NCBI GenBank assembly: GCA_029262535.1
Contig: JAJCZF010000048.1
Location: forward strand, 1-40,874
Direction of reading: 5' to 3'
Length of the DNA stretch: 40,874 bases
Source of the DNA: Deltaproteobacteria bacterium
Lineage (GTDB): Bacteria > Desulfobacterota > GWC2-55-46 > JAJCZF01
This document shows positions 8,325 to 16,479 of the stretch, in pieces (position 1 is the first letter of the stretch; every line of letters begins with the position of its first letter). Position numbers and translations under genes: made by a program. The notes under the pieces were generated by a model. The model saw only the letters and a program-made list of their open reading frames with translations. It was not told where the DNA came from and did no database searches.

Positions 8325-9257
8325 ATGAAACAGACAACTATTAAAAAAGCATTTTCATTCTCAGGTATCGCCCTTCATTCAGGCCAAGAGGTCGAATTAA
8401 CCGTTACCCCGGCCTCCGCTGGAAGCGGCATTGTCTTTCAGAGGACCGATATAGAAGGCAGTAAGCCGATAAAGGCCGAGAGCGACAATGTCGTCAGCAC
8501 TAACTATGCCACTATGCTCGGCGTGGACGGCGTAACGGTTTCTACTGTAGAGCATATCCTTGCGGCCTTTTACGGCATGGGCGTGGATAACGCGCTGGTA
8601 TTACTAGACGGACCCGAGGTGCCGATAATGGACGGTAGCGCCTCGGCCATAGTAGACCTTATCGATATGGCCGGTATCCAGAAGCTGGACGCGCCAAAGA
8701 GTTACATAGTTATAAAGGAGCCGATACGAGTCTCCGATGGTAACAAGTCTATAGAGTTACTTCCGAACGAGGCTCTTGCAAACGAAGACCTGACGATATC
8801 TATAGATTACAGCATAGACTTTGCACATCCATTCCTGACAAGACAGTCTTTCTCCCGGACCGTTAACAAGGACGTCTTTCGTATAGATCTCGCCTATGCC
8901 AGGACCTTTGGTTTCCTGAGCGATGTAGAGATGTTGAGAGAGAACGGCCTGGCCATGGGCGGCTCACTTGAGAATGCCATTGTTATAGGTGAAAAAGGGA
9001 TACTCAATAAAGGCGGCCTTCGCTTCCCCGACGAGTTTGTAAGGCATAAGGCGCTCGATCTTATGGGTGATATCGCTATTCTTGGCATGCCGATTGCCGG
9101 TCGTTTTCGCGCCGAGCGCTCCGGGCACGCCATGAACTTTAAACTTATTCAGGAACTTCTCAAGAGTCCCTCCAAGTGGGATATTCTTACCATTGCGGAC
9201 CGCGACGAATACCGTGGTTATAACACTTCCGTATCGGAACTCAGGGCCACCGCTTAA
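8325..9257 (+). CDS. lpxC: LpxC, UDP-3-O-acyl-N-acetylglucosamine deacetylase
   Basis: This 310-residue protein catalyses the first committed step of lipid A synthesis in the cytoplasm, removing the N-acetyl group from UDP-3-O-acyl-GlcNAc. Visible family motifs are the N-terminal FSFSGIALHSG, TVEHILAAFYGMGVDN with the first zinc His, and MDGSASAIVDLI. The zinc-binding FPDEFVRHKALDLMGD and the catalytic His region SGHAMNFKLIQ follow. All zinc ligands are present. ATG 8325 has an AGGA eight bases before it. It is a single-gene unit with a strong terminator downstream. LpxC is usually the control point of LPS synthesis through LapB-directed proteolysis, and a LapA/LapB-like protein is encoded at 23595. 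Confidence 0.97.
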   Translation: MKQTTIKKAFSFSGIALHSGQEVELTVTPASAGSGIVFQRTDIEGSKPIKAESDNVVSTNYATMLGVDGVTVSTVEHILAAFYGMGVDNALVLLDGPEVPIMDGSASAIVDLIDMAGIQKLDAPKSYIVIKEPIRVSDGNKSIELLPNEALANEDLTISIDYSIDFAHPFLTRQSFSRTVNKDVFRIDLAYARTFGFLSDVEMLRENGLAMGGSLENAIVIGEKGILNKGGLRFPDEFVRHKALDLMGDIAILGMPIAGRFRAERSGHAMNFKLIQELLKSPSKWDILTIADRDEYRGYNTSVSELRATA

Positions 9258-9320
9258 AGAATCTCTGAATGAAGGCCGTAATAGCTTGATGCTTTTCTAA
9301 GCAATAAATATACTCTTATT

Positions 9321-9354
9321 GCCCCGGCGCTTTATAGTGTCGGGGCTTTTTTTA
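9321..9354 (+). terminator. Intrinsic terminator after lpxC
   Basis: GCCCCGGCGC pairs with GTGTCGGGGC around the loop TTTATA, giving a stem of about 10 bp with two G-T pairs, followed directly by seven T. It is 63 bp after the lpxC stop and is the clearest Rho-independent terminator in the window. Confidence 0.9.
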
Positions 9355-9659
9355 TCTTCCCTCTTCCTTCCCTTCGCATGGTCGCCGTAGATTGTCAATA
9401 TTTCTCCTAATATGCTAAGATATATTGTTAAGGAAACTCTGATCCATTTGTGAACTCGTATCTTGTGCCTAAAATGTCCAGTTTCTGCGTTGCGAATCGT
9501 CCTAATAGCTGGCTATTACTCGTAATTCGCGCCTTGAATCTGAAGACTTTCGAGCAGAACCTACTTTGTTCAGAATAAATCAGAGCTTCCTTAAATTTTG
9601 CAGGAGCCGATCTTCGGATAGACTCTCTTTGATTTTGTTCTTTTGGGATAAGGATTATT
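9355..9659. other. Gene-free region between lpxC terminator and phoH
   Basis: There are about 300 bp without a credible gene. Most of it is the palindromic element at 9428-9594 described separately. The AT-rich stretch 9390-9427 contains TTGTCA and several TATA-like words, but their spacing is poor and I do not call a promoter. GGATAAGGA at 9647-9655 is the ribosome binding site for the TTG start of phoH. Confidence 0.6.
9428..9594. repeat. 167-bp nested palindromic (MITE-like) element
   Basis: The ends TTAAGGAAACTCTGAT (9428-9443) and ATCAGAGCTTCCTTAA (9579-9594) are imperfect inverted repeats. A second pair lies inside: TCTGCGTTGCGAAT near 9484 against ATTCGCGCCTTGAA near 9525. At the centre, TAATAGC and GCTATTA flank two bases. 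No open frame of meaning is present. The inner CTGCGTTG/CGCCTTGA module is shared with the 123-bp elements at 23208, 23331, 35545 and 40696. The ends may include a TTAA or TA target duplication. Confidence 0.75.
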
Positions 9660-10667
9660 TTGACGAAGGATAATGAAGTAAGAAGCAGTCTTGAGTTTCC
9701 GGATAACGGTTATGCCCGGACATTATTCGGCAGGGGTGGACAGTTTATCAAGAGTGTCGAGTCTCTTGCCGGCGCAAAGATCTCTACGCGTGGTACTCTG
9801 GTTACGCTCTCAGGTTCCGAAGCGGGTGTATCTCGCGCCGAAGTCCTTCTTAACGGCCTTTACCGTCTGCTCGAACTGGGTTTTGCCCTTACCGGGCCGG
9901 ACATAAACTATGCGGCGAGTATATTGAAAGAAGATAAAAATACCGACCTGTCGTCTGTCTTCATGGAGACGGTTTACGTCTCCTATAAGAAGAAACGGAT
10001 AGCTCCGAAGTCCCTTAACCAAAAGCGTTATATCGACGAGATCAGGGCCAACGATATCGTCTTCGGCATCGGTCCTGCCGGGACGGGCAAGACCTATCTT
10101 GCCGTAGCATCGGCTGTCGCGGCGCTTGCGGCCAAAGAGGTCGACAGGATTATCCTTACGCGCCCCGCTGTAGAGGCTGGTGAGAAGCTTGGCTTTCTGC
10201 CGGGAGATATGGCGGCGAAGGTTGACCCCTATCTGAGGCCTCTATATGACGCCCTGCACGTTATGCTCGATCCGGATCAGGTTGAGCACTATCTGGAAAA
10301 GGGAATAATCGAGGTCGCGCCCCTGGCATTTATGCGCGGTCGCACGCTCGACGATTCTTTTGTTATCTTGGACGAGGCGCAAAATACCACGGTCGATCAG
10401 CTTAAGATGTTTCTCACGCGCCTTGGGTTCGGTTCAAAGGCCGTTGTTACCGGCGACATCACTCAGATAGATCTGCCTAACAGCCGCGCTTCCGGCCTTG
10501 TGGCCTCCGAATCCATACTTGGCCGCGTGAGGGGTATCTCCTTTGTTCGTTTTACCGATAAGGATGTCGTGCGACACCCGCTCGTTCAGGCCGTTATAAA
10601 GGCATTCGACAGGGCTGAGAGGACCGAAATGAAGAGGCGCGACAAGGCCGAAAAGGATAATAATTAA
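9660..10667 (+). CDS. phoH: PhoH-like ATPase
   Basis: This is a 335-residue protein. An N-terminal KH-like region (residues 10-85, with FGRGGQFIKSVESLAGAKIS) precedes a RecA-like ATPase. The ATPase has Walker A GPAGTGKTYLA near residue 140, the conserved RPAVEAGEKLGFLPGD, and Walker B FVILDEAQNTT. PhoH proteins are cytoplasmic ATPases, thought to act with YbeY in RNA metabolism. The start is TTG 9660, with GGATAAGGA a few bases upstream; starting at a later codon would cut the KH-like part. One base separates its stop from the start of the next gene. The order phoH, 7TM-HD, ybeY, dgkA is a widely conserved cluster. Confidence 0.93.
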   Translation: MTKDNEVRSSLEFPDNGYARTLFGRGGQFIKSVESLAGAKISTRGTLVTLSGSEAGVSRAEVLLNGLYRLLELGFALTGPDINYAASILKEDKNTDLSSVFMETVYVSYKKKRIAPKSLNQKRYIDEIRANDIVFGIGPAGTGKTYLAVASAVAALAAKEVDRIILTRPAVEAGEKLGFLPGDMAAKVDPYLRPLYDALHVMLDPDQVEHYLEKGIIEVAPLAFMRGRTLDDSFVILDEAQNTTVDQLKMFLTRLGFGSKAVVTGDITQIDLPNSRASGLVASESILGRVRGISFVRFTDKDVVRHPLVQAVIKAFDRAERTEMKRRDKAEKDNN

Positions 10668-10668
10668 T

Positions 10669-12528
10669 ATGCTCGGTTTTTTAAAAAAAAGGTTTTCTAA
10701 TAAGAGCGCTCAATCCGGCTTAAATGGGCAGGCAGGCCAGGCCGCGCAACGCGCGCACGGTTTTGATTACAGGTGGGTGTTCGTCTTTGCGGTTATAAGC
10801 GCCCTTACGGCCTTTATATTTGTTCCCGGCGGCGGCGGGGTCTCCGGCTTTGGCACGGTAGGTAGTGTAGGGGAGCCGGCCCTTAAGGAGGTCGTTTCAA
10901 CGGTTGATCTCGACGTAGACGGGCTGACGGTCAAGAAGGGCGAGGTAGTGGTATCTTTCGGTGAACTGCTTACCGAGCTATCGGTAGCCAAGGTCGAACT
11001 CGTAGAGGCGCGCGCTGTTAGGCGCGGGGCAATACGCACGAGTCTCGGCATATTCGTGCTTACCTTGTTGCTTACTTCTCTCAGCTGTATCTTCTCCGTT
11101 GGTAAATTGAAACGCTTTACCCTTAAGAGCAAAGACCTTATCTTCATGGCCGCGGTATTTTCCGGTGCTGTTTTGTGTATCGGTTTCTCGACGGCGGCAT
11201 CTCGCGCCCTGCTTGATTCGGTCTCGTTTTTCCCTCCAGAATTTTATATATATGCCGTGCCGGTCGCAATCGGGCCGATGCTCATTATGCTATTTCTCAG
11301 GCCGGAGTCTACATTCTTATTTAGCGCGTTGCTGGCAATAGTTGCCGGTTATCTATTCGGTTCCACAGGTTCGGGCGGCTCGAGCATAGATGTTACGGCT
11401 TACTTCTTTGTGGGTTCGCTTGCGGCTGCTATAGGCGTAAGGTACTGCACGCAGCGTGCGACGGTCTTGAAGGCCGGTCTCGGTCTCGGTCTAGTTAATA
11501 TTGTTATGCTGCTTGCAATCTCCGCCGTTCGCGGCGACACCGGAGGGACGTGGTATCTCTCTATGGTCATCGCGGGGCTTATAAACGGCGTCACAACCGC
11601 GGTCATTACCGTCGGCATCGCCCCTATCTTTGAATCTCTATTCCAGTATACGACAGATATCCGTTTGCTTGAGCTTTCACGCACAGATAATCCTCTCTTG
11701 AAAAAACTGGCGGAAGAATCCCCAGGCACATATCATCATTCGATAGTGATGGGCTCTCTGGTCGAGGCCGCGGCAGAGGCCATCGACGCAAACCCGCTTC
11801 TGGCACGTGTTGCGGCCTATTATCATGATATTGGAAAGACGAAAAAATCAGATTATTTTATTGAGAATATGCAGGGTGAGAATAAACACGATAACCTTGC
11901 GCCCTCGATGAGCGCCCTTATCATAGCGAATCACGTAAAAGAGGGCGTTGAGATGGCCCGCGCCGCTCGCCTTGGCCCGGACATAACGGCTATCATACAA
12001 GAACACCACGGAACCTCGCTTATAAAATTCTTTTATGAAAAGGCAAGGAGAGACGCGGAGGCCGGCCCGGAATCATCTGGCGGAGCTTCCGTCGGAGCTA
12101 CAGGCGTAGCTGTGAGCGGAGCTACGGTAGACGAGCGCGATTATCGTTACCCCGGTCCCAAGCCCCAGACGCGCGAGGCGGGGCTGGTGATGCTGGCCGA
12201 CGCCATTGAAGCGGCGAGCAAGACCGTTCCGGACCCGACGCCCGATAAGATAAAAGGCATGACGCAGAAGATCGTAAACCGCTTCTTTACCGACGGACAG
12301 CTTGACGAGTGCGAGTTGACGCTAAAGGATCTGCATCTTATTACCGGTAGTTTTAACCGGGTCTTTACCGGCATCTTCCATCAACGCGTCAGTTATGCCG
12401 AACCCGCATATATTACGAAGAAAGAGGATGGTGACGATGGTCCTGATAGAAGAGACGACGAGGACGGGGGTAAAGGGGCTGGTCAAGAGGATCGCAGAGA
12501 AGGTCTTAAGAGACTTGGAATGCGCTGA
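10669..12528 (+). CDS. 7TM-HD membrane phosphohydrolase (PgpH/YqfF-like), short extracytoplasmic domain
   Basis: This 619-residue protein has a first membrane segment at about 34-52, then roughly 65 extracytoplasmic residues. Six to seven further membrane segments lie between about 120 and 320, and a cytoplasmic HD domain follows. HD motifs are TYHHSIVMGSLVEAAA, AAYYHDIGKTKKSDYF, HDNLAPSMSA and QEHHGTSLIKFFYEKA. In Listeria and Bacillus, members of this family (PgpH) hydrolyse c-di-AMP, and the metal ligands are all kept here. Family members usually carry an extracellular domain of about 200 residues or more between the first two membrane segments; here it is strongly shortened. A low-complexity Gly/Ala/Val loop (SVGATGVAVSGATVDE) lies inside the HD domain. 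The 3' end overlaps ybeY. Confidence 0.88.
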   Translation: MLGFLKKRFSNKSAQSGLNGQAGQAAQRAHGFDYRWVFVFAVISALTAFIFVPGGGGVSGFGTVGSVGEPALKEVVSTVDLDVDGLTVKKGEVVVSFGELLTELSVAKVELVEARAVRRGAIRTSLGIFVLTLLLTSLSCIFSVGKLKRFTLKSKDLIFMAAVFSGAVLCIGFSTAASRALLDSVSFFPPEFYIYAVPVAIGPMLIMLFLRPESTFLFSALLAIVAGYLFGSTGSGGSSIDVTAYFFVGSLAAAIGVRYCTQRATVLKAGLGLGLVNIVMLLAISAVRGDTGGTWYLSMVIAGLINGVTTAVITVGIAPIFESLFQYTTDIRLLELSRTDNPLLKKLAEESPGTYHHSIVMGSLVEAAAEAIDANPLLARVAAYYHDIGKTKKSDYFIENMQGENKHDNLAPSMSALIIANHVKEGVEMARAARLGPDITAIIQEHHGTSLIKFFYEKARRDAEAGPESSGGASVGATGVAVSGATVDERDYRYPGPKPQTREAGLVMLADAIEAASKTVPDPTPDKIKGMTQKIVNRFFTDGQLDECELTLKDLHLITGSFNRVFTGIFHQRVSYAEPAYITKKEDGDDGPDRRDDEDGGKGAGQEDRREGLKRLGMR

Positions 12529-12856
12529 CGCGGAGCTGAGCATTCTGCTCACTGATAACCCCGGCATCGCCGAACTCAATAAAAAACACCGTGACAAGGA
12601 CGGCCCGACAGATGTCCTGAGCTTTCCCATGGACGACGACGAGATGATAGGCGACGTTGTCATCTCGGTCGAAATGGCGCGGGAGCAGGCCGCTGACTAC
12701 GACGCGACGCTTGACGAAGAGCTCGGGCGCCTTGTTGTGCACGGCGTACTGCATCTCTTTGGTCACGACCATGTGAACGGAGGCAGGCAAGCCGCTAAGA
12801 TGAAACGCGCCGAAGAGGGGCTTATGAGCTCGCTCCGCGAGGCTCGGATTATTTAG
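12437..12856 (+). CDS. ybeY: YbeY, rRNA maturation endoribonuclease
   Basis: From ATG 12437 this is a 139-residue protein with the zinc signature HGVLHLFGHDH near the C terminus and the family motif DGPTDVLSFPM before it. YbeY is a metal-dependent endonuclease needed for 16S rRNA 3' processing and ribosome quality control. Several in-frame starts exist (12395, 12428, 12437). AGAGG at 12423-12427 is at a suitable distance only for 12437, giving MVLIEETTRTG. The start lies within the 3' end of the preceding gene, so translation is probably coupled. Confidence 0.92.
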   Translation: MVLIEETTRTGVKGLVKRIAEKVLRDLECADAELSILLTDNPGIAELNKKHRDKDGPTDVLSFPMDDDEMIGDVVISVEMAREQAADYDATLDEELGRLVVHGVLHLFGHDHVNGGRQAAKMKRAEEGLMSSLREARII

Positions 12857-12947
12857 AGGGCTCTACTCTACACAATTTGGAAGCTACGGGTTTTGTACGC
12901 GGATGGTACATCAACCGGTGCCGATAAATGAGCACAGCAAATGAGCA

Positions 12948-12977
12948 CCGCGAAAATTGTCTGCGGAGACTGTCCGC
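12948..12977 (-). repeat. Hairpin-CGCG element, minus orientation, diverged stem
   Basis: Read on the minus strand this is a hairpin GCGGACAGTCTCCGC followed by AGACAATTTTCGCGG. It has the same layout as the other copies (stem, central CAGT, then an AATTTTCGCG tail), but a different stem sequence that still pairs. It sits between ybeY and the dgkA-PAP2 gene, inside an upstream extension of that frame, which supports the later start at 12991. Confidence 0.6.
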
Positions 12978-12990
12978 CAAAAAGGTCTTT

Positions 12991-13734
12991 ATGAGCGAAG
13001 GTAAAGATATAAAGAAACCAAAGAACGCGCTCGATAGCCTGAACTTCGCCATCGAGGGTATCATTCACGCCTTTAGGGAAGAGCGCCACATGCGCTACCA
13101 CTTCGCCATTGCGGGCGTTGCGCTTCTTCTTACGCTTATCCTTCGAATACCTGCGCTGGAGTTCGGCCTATTTGCCCTCTCGATTGTTATCCTGCTCTTT
13201 GCCGAGATGGTCAATACGGCTATCGAAGAGGTTGTTAATCTGGTAGAAGAGAAGTATAATATTTTTGCGAGAAACGCCAAGGATATTGCCGCGGGCGCGG
13301 TGCTCATATCGTCTTTCGGCGTTATTATAATGTTCTACATAATCTTTACGCGGCATATCTACGACCCCATGGAAAAAGCGCTCTATCAGGCAAGCCACTA
13401 TACAGGACACCTTTCGCTCATAACGCTACTGCTGGTCTTGATACTCGTCGTCGCTATAAAGGCCCATTTCGGCAAGGGCAGGCCGCTGCACGGCGGGCTG
13501 CCGAGCGGACATTCGGCCCTGGCCTTTGCAATGGGCACGGCGATAACGCTTATTACTCTAAACCTTGTCGTGGCGATCCTTGCGTTATTTATGGCCGTGA
13601 TGGTCAGCCACTCTCGCCTTATCGGAAAGATACATACTACCTTTGAGATATTCGTCGGCGCGCTTTTAGGCATCGGCGTCACTTGTTTGATCTTCTGGTT
13701 CTTTTCGCTTACGATGGCGGCTCCTACTCCATGA
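12991..13734 (+). CDS. DgkA-PAP2 fusion: undecaprenol/diacylglycerol kinase joined to lipid phosphatase
   Basis: From ATG 12991 (AAGG six bases upstream) this is a 247-residue membrane protein. The first half is DgkA-like, with NALDSLNFAIEGIIHAFREE, HMRYH, and EMVNTAIEEVVNLVEEKYN followed by AKDIAAGAVL. The second half is a PAP2 phosphatase with its three motifs: KAHFGKGRP, PSGH, and SRLIGKIHTTFE. The last residue of motif 3 is Glu where Asp is usual. Together the halves could phosphorylate and dephosphorylate a lipid alcohol such as undecaprenol or diacylglycerol at the inner membrane. An alternative start at 12928 would add 21 residues that overlap a repeat element. The gene runs into lnt, whose start region follows directly. 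Confidence 0.88.
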   Translation: MSEGKDIKKPKNALDSLNFAIEGIIHAFREERHMRYHFAIAGVALLLTLILRIPALEFGLFALSIVILLFAEMVNTAIEEVVNLVEEKYNIFARNAKDIAAGAVLISSFGVIIMFYIIFTRHIYDPMEKALYQASHYTGHLSLITLLLVLILVVAIKAHFGKGRPLHGGLPSGHSALAFAMGTAITLITLNLVVAILALFMAVMVSHSRLIGKIHTTFEIFVGALLGIGVTCLIFWFFSLTMAAPTP

Positions 13735-13775
13735 GAGATGGGCCCATGATAGACGGGCTCATGAGAGGCGGGTCC

Positions 13776-15347
13776 ATGAAGCGTGCAATAGCCCTCTCTC
13801 TGCTCTCCGCCGTCTTACTTGCGGCCTCGTTTGCGCCGGCCGGCCTTTGGCCTCTTGCGTGGGCCGCTTTCGTGCCGCTCTTTTACGCTATTGAATGCTC
13901 GCTCCGTTCAAATCTTTCATCGGACCTCTCTGCGCGGAAGAAATTTTTAAGGATCTTCTTTACGGGGTGGGCCTTCGGCTTTTTCTTCTTTCTGCTTACG
14001 GTATACTGGGTCGCCCATTCGATGTATAGCTTCGGTGGCGTGCCTGTGGCGGTGAGCGTTGGCGTGATGCTTTTGCTCGTCGCATATCTTGCTATCTATC
14101 CCGGCCTCTTCGCGCTCGGTTTTGTTCTTTCTCGTTGCTTTTCTCCGGTTCTGAGACTTATATTCCTCTCTTCGCTCTGGGTCGCGCTTGAGTTTTTAAG
14201 GGGAACGCTCTTTACCGGATTTCCGTGGGTCCTGACGGCATACTCTCAGGCGAACTTTCCACTGCTTATTCAGACTGCCGATCTCTTCGGTCCTTACGGT
14301 ATCTCATTTGTTATTATGGCGGTTAATGTAGCGATATTTCTCTTCATAGCTGCAAGGAAGAGAGGGTTGCGCGGTACGCGCTATAGTTCTGTTTGCGTTC
14401 TGGTACTTGTCGCTTTTATTATCGTTTACGCCTTAGTGCGCTACGATGAATACATGAAGGATACCGGTCCCAAAGGTATTATTGAGGCGTCGGTTATACA
14501 GGGTAATATCGACCAGTCGGTTAAGTGGGACGGCTCGTTTAAGGGCGATACGGTATCCATATACGAAGAGTTGACTAAAGAGGCCGCCAAAGATGGAGCC
14601 AGCCTGATAGTATGGCCTGAGACGGCTATGCCCTTTTACATGCGCTACGATGTCGAGTTCGGGCCGGAGGTCTCACGTATAGCAAGAGAGAGCGGGGCTA
14701 CGTTAATTGCCGGAAGTCCGCATTATGAGATCGAGTCGCGCGATATTCGCTACTATAATAGCGCATTTCTACTAACTCCCTCTGGTAAGGTGACAGGTAG
14801 ATATGATAAGATAAAACTTGTGCCTTTTGGCGAATATATACCGCTGAAGAAGGTACTTTTCTTCATAAACAAGCTAACTGAAGGCGTGGGAGATTTCAGC
14901 TCCGGCAAGAGCTACGACCCGCTTCGCACGGAGTCCGGCGACGGCAGTTACGGCCTACTTATCTGCTTTGAGTCGATCTTTCCGCGCATCGCTGCGGCCA
15001 CGGCGCGTAGTGGTGCGACTTTACTGGTCGTTATGACTAACGACGGCTGGTTTGGTCGTACCAGCGCCCCCTTTCAGCACTTTGATATGGCGAGATTTAG
15101 GGCTGTGGAGAACAGGTTATTTCTGATAAGGAGCGCCAATACCGGAGTGAGCGGTTTTATCGATCCTAACGGACGGGTGCTGAATAAGACGGAGATATTT
15201 ACGACCGGCACTATTAATGGCATGGTCAGGAACTTGAAACACCCTCCGACCTTCTTTGCGCGCAATCTATACTTAATGCCGCTGGTGACGCTTATTATCA
15301 GCGGGCTTTTTATATTTATTGGAATCAAACGACGCAAGGTCTCATAA
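13776..15347 (+). CDS. lnt: Lnt, apolipoprotein N-acyltransferase
   Basis: From ATG 13776 this is a 523-residue integral membrane enzyme that adds the third acyl chain to lipoproteins. The N-terminal part contains about six to seven membrane segments with FAPAGLWPLAW and FTGFPWVL. The periplasmic nitrilase-like domain has the catalytic triad regions VWPETAMPFYM (Glu), YDKIKLVPFGEYIPLKK (Lys) and LLICFESIFP (Cys). These are followed by VVMTNDGWFG. One C-terminal membrane segment closes the protein. Several Met codons precede this start (13731, 13746, 13761); only 13776 has a well-placed GAGG. The protein implies acylated outer-membrane lipoproteins, two of which are predicted in this window. 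Confidence 0.93.
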   Translation: MKRAIALSLLSAVLLAASFAPAGLWPLAWAAFVPLFYAIECSLRSNLSSDLSARKKFLRIFFTGWAFGFFFFLLTVYWVAHSMYSFGGVPVAVSVGVMLLLVAYLAIYPGLFALGFVLSRCFSPVLRLIFLSSLWVALEFLRGTLFTGFPWVLTAYSQANFPLLIQTADLFGPYGISFVIMAVNVAIFLFIAARKRGLRGTRYSSVCVLVLVAFIIVYALVRYDEYMKDTGPKGIIEASVIQGNIDQSVKWDGSFKGDTVSIYEELTKEAAKDGASLIVWPETAMPFYMRYDVEFGPEVSRIARESGATLIAGSPHYEIESRDIRYYNSAFLLTPSGKVTGRYDKIKLVPFGEYIPLKKVLFFINKLTEGVGDFSSGKSYDPLRTESGDGSYGLLICFESIFPRIAAATARSGATLLVVMTNDGWFGRTSAPFQHFDMARFRAVENRLFLIRSANTGVSGFIDPNGRVLNKTEIFTTGTINGMVRNLKHPPTFFARNLYLMPLVTLIISGLFIFIGIKRRKVS

Positions 15348-15361
15348 GGAGATTATTTTAT

Positions 15362-16466
15362 ATGTACGACGATACAAGAGAACGGTTAAAGCAGGCAAAG
15401 GTAAAGTTCGAAGAGATACGAGGTTATCTTTGACCACGGGGCAAAGCTTGAAGAACTAAAGGCTATAGAAGAATCGATAGCCGACCCGACCTTATGGGAA
15501 GATACCATGCGCGCGCAAAAGATCATGCGCAGAAAGAGCGCGCTCGAAGGCCAGCTTACCATAATAACCAATATCGGGAATCCGCTCGATGAAGCGGAGA
15601 TTCTACTGGAACTTGCCGAGGAAGAGGGCGACGCCGCAAGCGCGGCCGAGGCCGAAGAGCAGATCGAAGAGGCCCTTTCGCAGATAAAGGCCGCCGAACT
15701 CCAGCGTATGCTCGGCGGAAGGAATGACAGCCATAACGCCATCGTCTCGATCAACCCCGGAGCCGGAGGCACCGAGGCGCAGGACTGGGCCGATATGCTC
15801 TTTCGCATGTACCTTCGCTGGGCCGAAAAGAAGGGATTTTCGCGCGAGGTAATCGACTATCAGGACGGTGAAGAGGCGGGGCTTAAAGGCGTGACATTTA
15901 CCGTTACCGGAGAGTTCGCCTTCGGCCTATTAAAGGCCGAGGTCGGCGTGCACAGGTTGGTTCGCATTTCACCCTTTGACGCCAATAAGAGAAGGCATAC
16001 CTCCTTTGCATCGGTATTCGTATACCCTGAGATGGAAGAGGATGTCGATATAGAGATAGCCGAAGCCGACCTCAGGATAGATACTTACCGCGCCGGGGGC
16101 GCGGGCGGGCAACACGTTAATAAGACAGATAGCGCCGTTCGTATAACGCACCTACCCTCTGGCATAGTCGTACAGTGCCAGAACCAGCGTAGTCAGCACA
16201 AGAACAAGGCCACCGCCATGAAGGTCTTAAAGTCGCGCCTCTATGAGAAGAAGCTTCAGGAAGAGGAAGACAAGATGCAGGAGCTTCATAGTGAAAAGCG
16301 CGAGATAGCATGGGGTAGCCAGATACGCTCTTATGTGCTTCAGCCTTACAGGATGGTCAAGGACCACCGCACCTCCACGGAAAGCGGTAATGTCGATGCG
16401 GTGCTTGACGGGGATATCGATAAGTTCATAGAGGCCTATCTTTTGTCCACGCCGTCAAAGGGTTAA
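15362..16466 (+). CDS. prfB: Peptide chain release factor 2, made by programmed +1 frameshift
   Basis: The gene starts at ATG 15362 with MYDDTRERLKQAKVKFEEIR and reaches an in-frame TGA at 15431. The coding sequence then continues in the +1 frame from GAC at 15432 to the stop at 16466, giving about 367 residues, the normal RF2 length. The GGQ peptidyl-hydrolysis motif lies in GGAGGQHVNKTDSAVRITH. The recognition tripeptide SPF is in RISPFDANKRRHTSFASV, where the latter residues are also typical of RF2. RF2 releases peptides at UGA and UAA. Low RF2 lets the ribosome pause at TGA and shift, giving autoregulation. The downstream frame alone (from ATG 15507) would lack the N-terminal domain and is not a separate gene. 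Confidence 0.95.
15419..15434 (+). promoter_or_regulatory. prfB: Programmed +1 frameshift site of prfB
   Basis: The sequence CGAGGTTATCTTTGAC contains the classic shift site TAT-CTT-TGA-C. A Shine-Dalgarno-like GAGGT lies just upstream at the usual short distance. The zero frame reads R-G-Y-L-stop, and after the shift at CTT the next residue is Asp, as in Escherichia coli. This is a regulatory recoding signal and not a sequencing error. Confidence 0.95.
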
Positions 16467-16479
16467 AGAGAGAAGAAAG

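Noticed and set aside
15362..15507. Frameshift mutation making prfB a pseudogene
   Set aside because: The in-frame TGA sits in the exact TAT-CTT-TGA-C context of the conserved programmed shift, and the rest of RF2 is intact.
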